Origin: a virus
Length of the DNA stretch: 25,280 nucleotides
Virus record (IMG/VR): IMGVR_UViG_3300037189_000949
Location: 1 to 25,280 of that record
Direction: 5' to 3' (one strand)
The position numbers and the translations under genes are program-made. The notes under the pieces were generated by a model. It saw only the letters and a program-made list of their open reading frames with translations, was not told the origin of the DNA and did not search any database. This document shows positions 6,020-15,100 of this stretch, piece by piece; position 1 is the first letter of the stretch; each line of letters opens with the position of its first letter.

Positions 6020-7390
6020 ATGGCAAATTACTTTTACGACAATCAAATACGCAGATTTTTAATTCAGTTTGCTAGAATCTTTAGTGACTGGAATGTTACT
6101 AAGGGCAAAGACCCTGCAGGTAATGATATTATTGTTCGTGTACCCATTCAATACGGTGATTCTAGTCGCCAAGCTTCTGTCATACAAGCAAACAACAGCC
6201 CTAGTAGTCTTCCTAGTGCACCGTTGATTACATATTATGTAACTGGATTAGAGTACGACCAAAGACGTACACAGGATCCAACATTCGTTGATAAGATGAC
6301 TGTTCGCCGTAGAGCATTTAATCAGGATACTCAAACATTTGAAAATGTACAAGGTGATGCATTCACTGTTGAACGATTAATGCCTGTTCCATATACATTA
6401 CGTATCAATGTAGACTTTTGGACAACAAACTATCAACAAAAATTAGAGTTGATTGAACAACTTGGTATATTGTTTAATCCAAGTATGGAGATTCAAAGCA
6501 CTGATAATTTTATTGACTGGACAAGTTTGTCAGTTGTATATCAAGACGGGTTGACATTTAGTAGTAGACAAATTCCAATGGGGTCAGGTAATCCTATTGA
6601 CATTATGAGTTGGAAATTCTATATGCCTATATGGATTAGTGCTAGTGCTAAGGCTAAGAAAATGGGTGTTATTCATAAAGTTATTGCAAGCATTTTTAAA
6701 GGTCACGCAATTACAGACATGCAAGATGACCATTTGTTATTGGGCACACGACAAAAAATCACACCTTATGGTTATAAGATATTCTTAATCAATAACACAT
6801 TACAAATATTACCCGAAAATGAACCTTTTACTCCACCCAACAGTGATATCAATTTCCCAGAACAAAATCCTATTACTGATATCAAATGGAGTGCGTTCTT
6901 AAACGTATATGGAGAAGTTAAATCAGGTATCAGTCAGATTTGGTTACAGAACCCATATATGAATACAGACATTGTAGGTACAATCAGTATAAATCCTATT
7001 GATGATAGATTACTAACTTATAATATTGATACTGACACATTACCACAGAATACTCTTGGTTCAGTTAACAGTATCATCAATCCACAACATAAAGGACCTG
7101 ATGCTGGCTTACCAACTGCATCTGCCGGACAACGTTATTTGATTATTGATAATATTGGTGCAGTTAATTCAGATTTTTCTCCTGCTTGGGGTGAAGTTAT
7201 TGCGAATGCCAATGACATTATTGAATATGACGGTGCAAAATGGAATGTAAGTTTTAACAGTCAAGCAGAGGCAAACGTACAGTTTGTTACTAATTTAACA
7301 ACCAATGTACAATACAGATATACAGATGGTGTTTGGGTTAAATCATACGAAGGCTGGTATGCAGCCGGCGACTTCTCTGTAGTAATTTAA
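6020..7390 (+). CDS. Proximal tail sheath stabiliser / tail terminator, gp15-like
   Basis: gp15 caps the tail tube and sheath and docks the tail to the neck. The protein opens MANYFYDNQIRRFLIQFARI and then has IIVRVPIQYGDSSRQ, matching T4 gp15 (FYNSSFRRY..., FIRVPITYAS). Further conserved-looking segments are GLEYDQRRTQDPTFV, ERLMPVPYTLRINVDFWT, LGILFNPSMEIQ and MSWKFYMPIWIS. T4 gp15 is 272 aa and this is 456; the last 190 residues or so are an extension containing IIEYDGAKWNV and QYRYTDGVWVK repeats. AAGGA precedes the ATG, and the gene follows gp14 by 8 bp, so both share the late promoter at 4355. T4 has the same gene 14-15 order. Confidence 0.82.
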   Translation: MANYFYDNQIRRFLIQFARIFSDWNVTKGKDPAGNDIIVRVPIQYGDSSRQASVIQANNSPSSLPSAPLITYYVTGLEYDQRRTQDPTFVDKMTVRRRAFNQDTQTFENVQGDAFTVERLMPVPYTLRINVDFWTTNYQQKLELIEQLGILFNPSMEIQSTDNFIDWTSLSVVYQDGLTFSSRQIPMGSGNPIDIMSWKFYMPIWISASAKAKKMGVIHKVIASIFKGHAITDMQDDHLLLGTRQKITPYGYKIFLINNTLQILPENEPFTPPNSDINFPEQNPITDIKWSAFLNVYGEVKSGISQIWLQNPYMNTDIVGTISINPIDDRLLTYNIDTDTLPQNTLGSVNSIINPQHKGPDAGLPTASAGQRYLIIDNIGAVNSDFSPAWGEVIANANDIIEYDGAKWNVSFNSQAEANVQFVTNLTTNVQYRYTDGVWVKSYEGWYAAGDFSVVI

Positions 7391-7397
7391 TGGAACA

Positions 7398-7426
7398 ACT
7401 CATACAAGATAAATTAATGTATGAGT
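7398..7426 (+). promoter_or_regulatory. 8-bp hairpin over the Nudix start codon with a possible late promoter in the loop
   Basis: ACTCATAC (7398-7405) pairs perfectly with GTATGAGT (7419-7426), which contains the ATG at 7421. The 13-nt loop holds GATAAATT (7408-7415), one base off the late octamer. Its T4-spaced start would be 7421 itself. RNA reading through from gp15 would fold over the start codon; RNA started here would be leaderless and open. Confidence 0.48.
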
Positions 7427-7846
7427 AAAAAAGAAAAGATATCAGCAGGCGTATTCTTCTACGCAAATAATACCAATAGATTTTTATTCCTACTTCGCAA
7501 TGAAGAAAGGGGTGTAAACATTTGGGGTATTCCTGGTGGTAAACTTGAAGATGAAGAAACATTGTTTCAAGGTCTAGAACGTGAATGTATTGAAGAAATA
7601 GATTATTTTCCTAAAGATGCCAAACTCATACCCATTCAAAAATTTGTAAACAACGTATTCACATATCATACATTCTTTTGTAAGATAGATGATGAATTTA
7701 TCCCTGTATTAAATGAAGAACATGTGGGATATTGTTGGGTAGACGTACATCATTATCCAAAACCATTACATAGCGGATTGTTCAATACAGTTAACTTTGA
7801 TATAGTAAAAGATAAACTAGAAAGTCTCACAAAAAAAGCCGCATAG
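7421..7846 (+). CDS. Nudix hydrolase
   Basis: A 141-residue Nudix-family pyrophosphohydrolase that would cleave a nucleoside diphosphate linked to another moiety. The Nudix box GX5EX7REUXEE is complete: G40, E46, R54-E55, E58-E59, in the run GGKLEDEETLFQGLERE and CIEEI; the usual Gly after the box is D61. The preceding NIWGIPGGK and the N-terminal beta strand SAGVFFYANN are typical. Substrate is unknown; phage Nudix enzymes act on oxidised or surplus nucleotides, ADP-ribose or capped RNA. There is no Shine-Dalgarno and the ATG is in a hairpin arm. The stop codon TAG forms the loop of a bidirectional terminator. It lies 30 bp after gp15 and may be partly co-transcribed with it. Confidence 0.88.
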   Translation: MSKKEKISAGVFFYANNTNRFLFLLRNEERGVNIWGIPGGKLEDEETLFQGLERECIEEIDYFPKDAKLIPIQKFVNNVFTYHTFFCKIDDEFIPVLNEEHVGYCWVDVHHYPKPLHSGLFNTVNFDIVKDKLESLTKKAA

Positions 7847-7858
7847 TGCGGCTTTTTT
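7831..7858. terminator. Bidirectional rho-independent terminator
   Basis: AAAAAAGCCGCA and TGCGGCTTTTTT form a 12-bp perfect stem with a three-base loop TAG, which is the stop codon of the Nudix gene. T-tracts exist on both strands, so it ends both the gp14-gp15-Nudix transcript and the converging transcript of the 405-aa gene (stop at 7875). Confidence 0.9.
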
Positions 7859-7874
7859 ATTGGTTGCTTAAAAA

Positions 7875-9092
7875 TTAAGCGTTATTGATTTTAACACTGA
7901 CGTTAAGTGTTGCCGCATCTAATGTCCATGGAACACTAGAATCTGTAGCGAATTGTGTACCGCCACCTGATGCTTTACGAACAACTGTGCAACGACGGTT
8001 ATTGATTTTCTTAACCCAATACTCGCCACCAGCACTGTCATATGCAGTCAAGTCCATTTCGCCAGCAGCATTTGCCGCGGCTGATGTTTTTAAGTTGCAT
8101 AATGCTACGTTAGTACCGTCTGTTACTTTATAACGGCGTGCACCTTTTTGACCGATAATATCAACAATCTTACGACTTCCACCGATATATGCATATGGAA
8201 TCAACGCATTCTCTTGATTACCTGCACTGTAAGGAATACCGTTGTCTGTTGTTAATACTGAAGTAGCTGTTGCAGAACCAGAACTGAATGTAGGAGCCGC
8301 ATCTGCAACTGTTGTATATCCGGAACCTTTTTCATCAACTACAACACCGCTAACACCATAAGTGACAGTCAATGTAGCACCTAAACCACCTGATGGTGTA
8401 ACTGTTGTTGCTTTTGCACCGCTAGAGATACTGGTATAGTCACCTTGTTGGGCAACCGCAACAGTAGCAACACCCCATCCAGTGATATTAACTTGCAAGT
8501 TTTGACCGTTATAGTCTTGACCGGCTGCAACTTGTGTGCGAGTCATGCCAATTGTGTTAGATGGTAATGCACCACTTGTCCATACACCGCCGTTGACAAT
8601 AGAAACTGCTGTAGCAGTTCCGGTAGTTGCGGCTGTAACACGAACTCTCAACGGAGTTGCAAATCCTGATACTGCAAATGTAAATTCATCACCCACATCG
8701 TTTGCTGTACCACCGTTGTTTAACGTGATACTAACTACTGTAACCGCAGTAACAGTAAATGTTGCAGGTGTAATTATACCACTACCTGATGGTAATGTCA
8801 ACACATTAGCTAAGTTGTATCCACTACCAGCCGCTGTTGCAACTGCTGTTAATGCATGACCATGAACTGTACCTGTTGCACGAACACCACCTGGAAGATC
8901 GGGTGTTGAGAATGATACTGTAGGTAATGCAGAAGTATATGTACCTTCTGTATTGATTGTGACACTTGCTACACCTTCACCACCAATGCGGTCATCACCG
9001 TAGTTTTGACTGTTTGATAGTGATCCTGTTTGGTCACCGCCGGTACCAATGTTACGGTTACCGAAGAATTTCTTGTTTAATCTTGCTGCCAT
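7875..9092 (-). CDS. Repeat-rich virion structural protein of the T4-like marine phage type
   Basis: A 405-residue protein opening MAARLNKKFFGNRNIGTGGD. The middle (about 40-290) is low-complexity, Gly/Ala/Thr/Val-rich and contains several beta repeats around 'GxGYxxxxxxTxxxG': AGSGYNLANVLTLPSGSG, then KGSGYTTVADAAPTFSSG. The last third is better defined, with KGARRYKVTDGTN, CNLKTSA, GEMDLTAYDSAGGEYWVKKI and NNRRCTVV. I recall similar C-terminal segments in structural proteins of marine T4-like phages. Exact location in the virion is unknown. AAAGGA precedes the ATG, and a late octamer lies at 9176-9183 with a structured leader, both fitting a highly made virion protein. It is last in the minus-strand fibre cluster, ending at the bidirectional terminator. 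Confidence 0.72.
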   Translation of the reverse strand: MAARLNKKFFGNRNIGTGGDQTGSLSNSQNYGDDRIGGEGVASVTINTEGTYTSALPTVSFSTPDLPGGVRATGTVHGHALTAVATAAGSGYNLANVLTLPSGSGIITPATFTVTAVTVVSITLNNGGTANDVGDEFTFAVSGFATPLRVRVTAATTGTATAVSIVNGGVWTSGALPSNTIGMTRTQVAAGQDYNGQNLQVNITGWGVATVAVAQQGDYTSISSGAKATTVTPSGGLGATLTVTYGVSGVVVDEKGSGYTTVADAAPTFSSGSATATSVLTTDNGIPYSAGNQENALIPYAYIGGSRKIVDIIGQKGARRYKVTDGTNVALCNLKTSAAANAAGEMDLTAYDSAGGEYWVKKINNRRCTVVRKASGGGTQFATDSSVPWTLDAATLNVSVKINNA

Positions 9093-9129
9093 TTTATTTT
9101 TCCTTTAAGTTAGTTGGCGTTCTAGGCCT

Positions 9130-9148
9130 ACGCGGTTGACTTCCGCGT
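9130..9148 (-). promoter_or_regulatory. Leader hairpin upstream of the 405-aa structural gene
   Basis: In the roughly 78-nt leader, ACGCGG and CCGCGT form a 6-bp GC-rich stem with a 7-nt loop. A small CTCT/AGAG stem lies further 5' (9152-9165) and the palindrome TAGGCCTA adjoins (9123-9130). No T-tract follows on the minus strand. It may protect the mRNA 5' end or space the ribosome site; this is inference. Confidence 0.45.
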
Positions 9149-9175
9149 AAACTCTCATTTAAGAGCGAACACTAT

Positions 9176-9183
9176 TATTTATC
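9176..9183 (-). promoter_or_regulatory. Late promoter GATAAATA for the 405-aa structural gene
   Basis: Exact octamer, three bases past the stop codon of the 2404-aa fibre gene. The T4-spaced start near 9170 gives a leader of about 78 nt ending in AAAGGA. Confidence 0.7.
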
Positions 9184-9186
9184 TTA

Positions 9187-12100
9187 TTATCCTAGAGGAG
9201 TAGGTCCACCTGATGGAACAGCAGTCATTGTTATCTTATACTTGTTACCATTATCATTGTTACGTAAGTATAATCCATCTGACCCTGCCATTAATGTCCA
9301 GTTACCTGTACCATTATTCATATTAACATCACCGACATATAGATTTCTCCAATAGGCATCCCATGTCTGTGATACAGTGAATGTTAAATTATTTGCAGGA
9401 GTCGCACCACCTAAGTTAGCACCATGGATAGTAACAGTATCACCATCAGCATAACCATGTCCAGGATCATTTACAATAACAGCGTATGCTTGTCCGCCAA
9501 TAGCTGTTACAGTATAAATTTCAAACAATGCACCTGTACCGCTTCCACTTGTTGCATCTTGTGTTACTTGATAGTAATCTGTCAACCCATATGCTACTGG
9601 AGCTGCAGGAGTTCCGGTGATGTTAGTTACATAGTCTGTTCCACCTGCTTTACCGCCCAAGTTATTAACTAATGTTCCGCCAGCAGAACTTGTCTTAGGT
9701 TTAAAGTCACCCTTAGGATTAACTGTAACAGTTTGATAACCTGCATTTAAGAACGTAACTTGATTAATATCGTGGTCAATTTCAAAACCAGATCCAGGAT
9801 TTACTGGTGGTGTTCCAGGAGTAGTAACAATTGCATTTGGTGCGGATGTAATCCAGAAACTACTTGTTGTAGTAGAAAAATATCCTGACTGATGTGTGCC
9901 TACAATACCAAATGCATCAGTTTCATTATAACCTGCATTACTTACACGCAAACGAGTTAGAGTACCAACTGCTGTAATATTAGATTGTGTATGACCGGTT
10001 ACATTACTTGCATAATTAGCAACATTTGATTGTGTTGCATTAGCAACTGTACCTGCAATAGTAACTGTATCTGGTATTGTGCCAGTTAAGTTTCCTGCCG
10101 GTATACTTGTTAGGTTACCTGCAGTACCACTGAAATGTGTAGCAAATAATTTACCACTTGATTTATCAAATGTAAATCCTGAATTACCAGCAAACACACC
10201 ACCATCATTAAACTGTACTTGTGTTGTGCTTCCACCTGGATGTGTATCCGGTGCCGCTATCCAAGTTAAATTACCAGTACCATCTGTCTTAAGAATGTAT
10301 CCGTCATTACCACCTGTTATTTTTACGTTAGCAACAGGACCTAAATTTGTTATCTTGCTTACAGTTAAATTACCTAAGTTTGAATCATCGGTTACAAAAA
10401 GATTACCCAATGTTCCTAGTGTAGTGATATTAGATTGTGCGGCTATAGTTACATTACCTGCGTATGCCGCATAGTTTGCATTTGCCACAGTTCCAACAAT
10501 GTTGGCTGAAGGGATATTTGTTAAACCTGCGCCACTACCATTGAATTGTGTTGCGGCTACTACCCCAGTGTTTTTATTAAACGTAAAAGAACCGCTACCA
10601 GCTAAACTACCAGAGTCATTAAATTGAACTTGTGTATTACCTGCTGATGCTAGAGTACTTGCTGGATTAATCCAGCTTAGATTACCTAACCCATCAGTCT
10701 TAAGTATATAATTTGCTGTGCCGCCAGAGATGTGTAGATTAGCAACTGCACCCAAACTTACATTGCTTGTGCTAGTAAAATTAATATTACCTGTAGCAGA
10801 TAAATCTACGGTTGAGATGTTTGTTGTTGCAGATACATTGGCAGTAGTTAGTGTTCTAGTAACTGTTATATTATTACCTTGAATGTTTCCACTATTAGCA
10901 AATATAAAACCACCAGAGATTATATTACCTGTTACGTTAGCATATCCAGAACCAGTTATGTTAGCAGAAGTCAGGTCGCCGGTATTTACTGATTTAGTAA
11001 CTGTTACATTACTAGTAACTGAAATATTGTTAGCAGTTACATTCCCGGAAGTTGTAAGATTACCACCAGCAATATTACCAGTTCCGGTTATAGAACCTGA
11101 TGATGTAATAGTTCCTGCGCTTACAGTTCCTGTCACGTTTGCATCACCGCCGGTTACTAGATTACCACCAGTAACGTTACCTGTAGCAGTAACTATACCC
11201 GCTGTTACTAAATTGCCTACGTTTGCAGTACCAGTTATATTTGCTAAACCATTACTCTTTATATTTGCACCAGTAATATTACCTGACACACCCAAACTTG
11301 TTAATATACCAACTGATGTAATGTTAGGTTGCGCCGCAGTTGTTAATGTGCCTGTTAATAAAGTTGCAGATAAGTTACCTGTAGTTTTGTTAAATGTAAG
11401 ACTAGAGCTACCAGCAAACGATCCATTATCATTGAATTGAACTTGTGTATTAGAACCTGAAGGTGTGGTTTGATTAATCCAACTTAGATTACCTGAACCA
11501 TCTGTGCTTAGAACAAGTCCACTGCTACCGCCAGTGATGCTCACGTTAGCCACACTGCCTAAACTTGTTTTTCCGGATACACTTAGATTTCCAGTTGATG
11601 TTATTCCATTTGCCGAGAACGCATTTGACATTGTAATTGTAGTATCAGATGCTACAATTGATGCATTTCCTAAAAATACTGTAGTGTTAGCATAAATGTC
11701 ATTCCAACGCTTAACAGCAGAACCTAAATCATATGTAATATTTGATGTTGGAATTATGTCTGCGTCAACGGTCAATACACCAAGTTGTCCGTGTAGTACA
11801 CCTGAACTACCAATCGTAATATTACCAGTAACTATCAGTGCTCCTGATGCAGTAATATTACCTGCTGACACGTTACCTGTAAAAACACCTGCGGTTGCAC
11901 CTAAGTTACCTACGTTAGCGTTACCGGTGACATTTAATGTTGTACTACCTGTAATTGCACCAGTAAACACACCTGCTGTTGCACCAATATTTCCTACGTT
12001 GGCGTTACTTGTTACGGTTAATCTACCAGCAGTAGTTAAATTACCACCGGTAATAGTACCGGTAGCTGTTATTAAACCTGACGTTCCTAAGTTACCTACG

Positions 12101-15100
12101 TTAGCATTACCAGTAGAAGTAAATGTTCCTACTGTACTAATGTTACCTGCACTTGCATTACCCGTGACAGATAGTGTACCGCCTGTAGTTAAATTACCAC
12201 CAGTAATTGTATTTGTTGCAGTAATGTTTCCACCGGTTCTTAAATTTCCACCGGTTACGTTTCCAGTTGCTGTTATTGTACCGCTTGCTGACAAGTTACT
12301 TATTGAACTATTGCCAGTAACACTTAATGTACCTGAAGTAGTTAAACTGCCACCAGTGATTGCACCAGTAACTGTTGTAAACCCACTTAATCCTAAATTT
12401 CCTAAGTTAGAGTCACCAATAACTGTTAGCGTACCGCTTGCTGTTATATTTGGTGCAGATAAATCTCCTGTTAGATTTAATCCACCGACAGTAGCAGTAC
12501 CAGTAACAGTAAGTGTAGTTAGTGTTCCTATTGCAGTTATGTTTGGTTGACTTGCTGTGATTAATGTACCTTGTATATAATTAGCAATTAATGTATTTCC
12601 AAGATTAGCATTTCCACTAACAATATTACCCGTAACGGTCAATGAACTTAATGATCCAATGCTTGTTATGTTTGGTTGACTTGCAGTAGTTAATGTACCA
12701 GTTAACAAACTACCCCTAACTGTACCTGAGTTAGCATATATGTTACCACCGGTAATAGTACCAGTGAATACACCTGCTGTTGCTCCAATATTACCTACGT
12801 TAGCATTTCCTGTAACAGATAATGCACCACCTGTAGTTAAGTTACCACCGGATACATTACCGGTTGCCGTTACTACACCGCTAGTGCTCAAGCTACCAAC
12901 TGTTGCAGTACTAGTGACGTTTAATAAACCACCTGTGCTTATATTACCTGCACTTGCATTTCCAGTAACTGTTAATATTCCAGGAGTGCTTATGTTACCA
13001 GCAGAAAGATTGCCAGTCATCACTAACACACCACTGACACCTAAATTAGTTGTATTTGCATTACCACTAATGCTAATGTTTCCTGTAGTTGTATTAGCAG
13101 TAACTGCTAATGAACTTAATGTACCTACTGATGTAATGTTAGGTTGTGCGGCTGTTGTTAATGTACCAGTTAACAGACTACCTCTGACTGTGCCAGTATT
13201 AGCATATAAGTTTCCAGATACTGTGTTACCGGAGACATTTAAATTACCCAGTGTACCAATATTTGTAATGTTTGGTTGATTTGCAGTTGTTAAGTTACCT
13301 GTTAACAAGCTAGCACCAACTGTTCCTAAGTTAGCATATACATTACCAGCAGTGATATTTCCAGTAGAATCTAAAGAACTTACTGTACCTAGACTTGTAA
13401 TGTTAGGTTGTGCCGCTGTAGTCAACACACCTTGTATATAATTGCCAGTGATTAGATTACCCAAACTTGCATTACCGGATTGAATATTACCAGTGACATT
13501 CAATGTTCCCAATGTACCAGTTTGTGTAATGTTTGGTTGTTGACCTGTTGTCAACGTACCTGTGAAATAATTTGCAGTTATCAAGTTACTGAATACTGCA
13601 TTACCTGCACGTAAATTACCATAAGTAACAACGGTGATTGCATTGTTTAATGTTGTAGCACTGCTTGCTAATACAAACTCACTTGAGCTGGTTTTCCAAC
13701 CCATGAATGCATCAACCGGTGTTGTTGTATAGTAATGTAACAATGTACCTCTATCTTTTGCATCGTTTAATGCAAGAGGTGTGCCGTTAGGATTTCCACC
13801 AAGTTCAACTAATGAATCTTTAACTGCTAAATTACCATTAATAGAAATATCTGTTACAGTTAATGTGTTTAACGTTAATGTATTGTTTACTGTAAGATTA
13901 CCTGTAAGAGTATTACCAGTGATATTAATTTCAGATAATGTACCAACACTTGTAATGTTAGGCTGTGCGTTTGTTGTTACTGTACCAGTTAATAATGAGG
14001 CTTTAATAGTTCCTGCATTAGCATATATATTACCAGATGTAATGTTAGATGTAACTGATAAATTAGCAGAAGTTGAAATGTTACCAGTAACACTTAGACT
14101 ATCCAATGTACCAACTGATGTAACATTAGGTTGTGCGTTAGTAGTCAATGTTCCTGTTATATTTGTGGCTTTTATAGTTCCTGAGTTAGCATAAACATTG
14201 ATAGCAGTTATATTAGTAGCGACTGAAAGATTAGCGTTTGTAGAGATATAACCAGTAACTGAAATGTTTCCAGTAACGCCTAAGTTTCCACCTACAGTTT
14301 CATCACCCGAAACAGCTAAACTTGTTAATGTTCCTGTACTTGTAATATTAGGTTGAGCCGCTGTTGTTAGTGTACCGGTAAAATAATTAGCAGTTACTAA
14401 ATTACTGAATATAGCATTTCCAGCACGAACATTACCCAATTTAGCAATTGTTACATTGTTGGTTGTAATTGATGCTTCGCTAGCAAATGTAAATTCAGCA
14501 TTGTTGTTCTTCCAACCCATGAAAGCATCAACGGGTTGTGTTGTGTAATAGTGTAGTAATTGACCACGGTCTTTACCGTCATTGCTTGATAATGCAACAC
14601 CGTTTGGATTGCCACCTTGTTCAATAACAGGGTCTTTAACGTTTAATGTTGCTACGTCAGCATAAGCAGTAGTACCAGTGACAGTTAAGTTACCATTAAT
14701 GATTGTATCTTGTACAGTTAGTGCGCCGCCCTTAAGTGCGCCAGTAGATTCAATGTTTCCGGCAGTGATATTAGATGTTACACTTAGATTACCCAATGTA
14801 CCAACTGAAGTGATATTGGGTTGTGCGACTGTTGTTAATGTACCATTTACTAATGTAGCACCAATTGTCCCACCATTAGCATATACGTTTCCGGCTATTA
14901 CATTAGCGGTTACTGCTAATGAACTCAATGTTCCAACAGAAGTGATATTAGGTTGTGTGGCTGTTGTTAATGTACCACCAAGGTATGTTGCACTTACTAA
15001 GTTACCACCCGATAATGAATTGCTTGACCCTAATATAGTATCACGCAATGTACCAACCGAAGTGATATTTGGTTGAGCCGCTGTTGTTAATGTACCAGTT

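Noticed and set aside
9187-10000. C-terminal S74 endosialidase-type chaperone in the 2404-aa fibre
   Set aside because: No S/K catalytic dyad pattern or typical helical end could be found in the last 250 residues.
10883-13279. Long plus-strand open frames across the fibre genes (also 18196-19056 and others)
   Set aside because: They are antisense to a highly repetitive gene with few stop-generating codons. Their Pro/Val/Leu-rich translations simply mirror the repeats, and no ribosome site or promoter fits.
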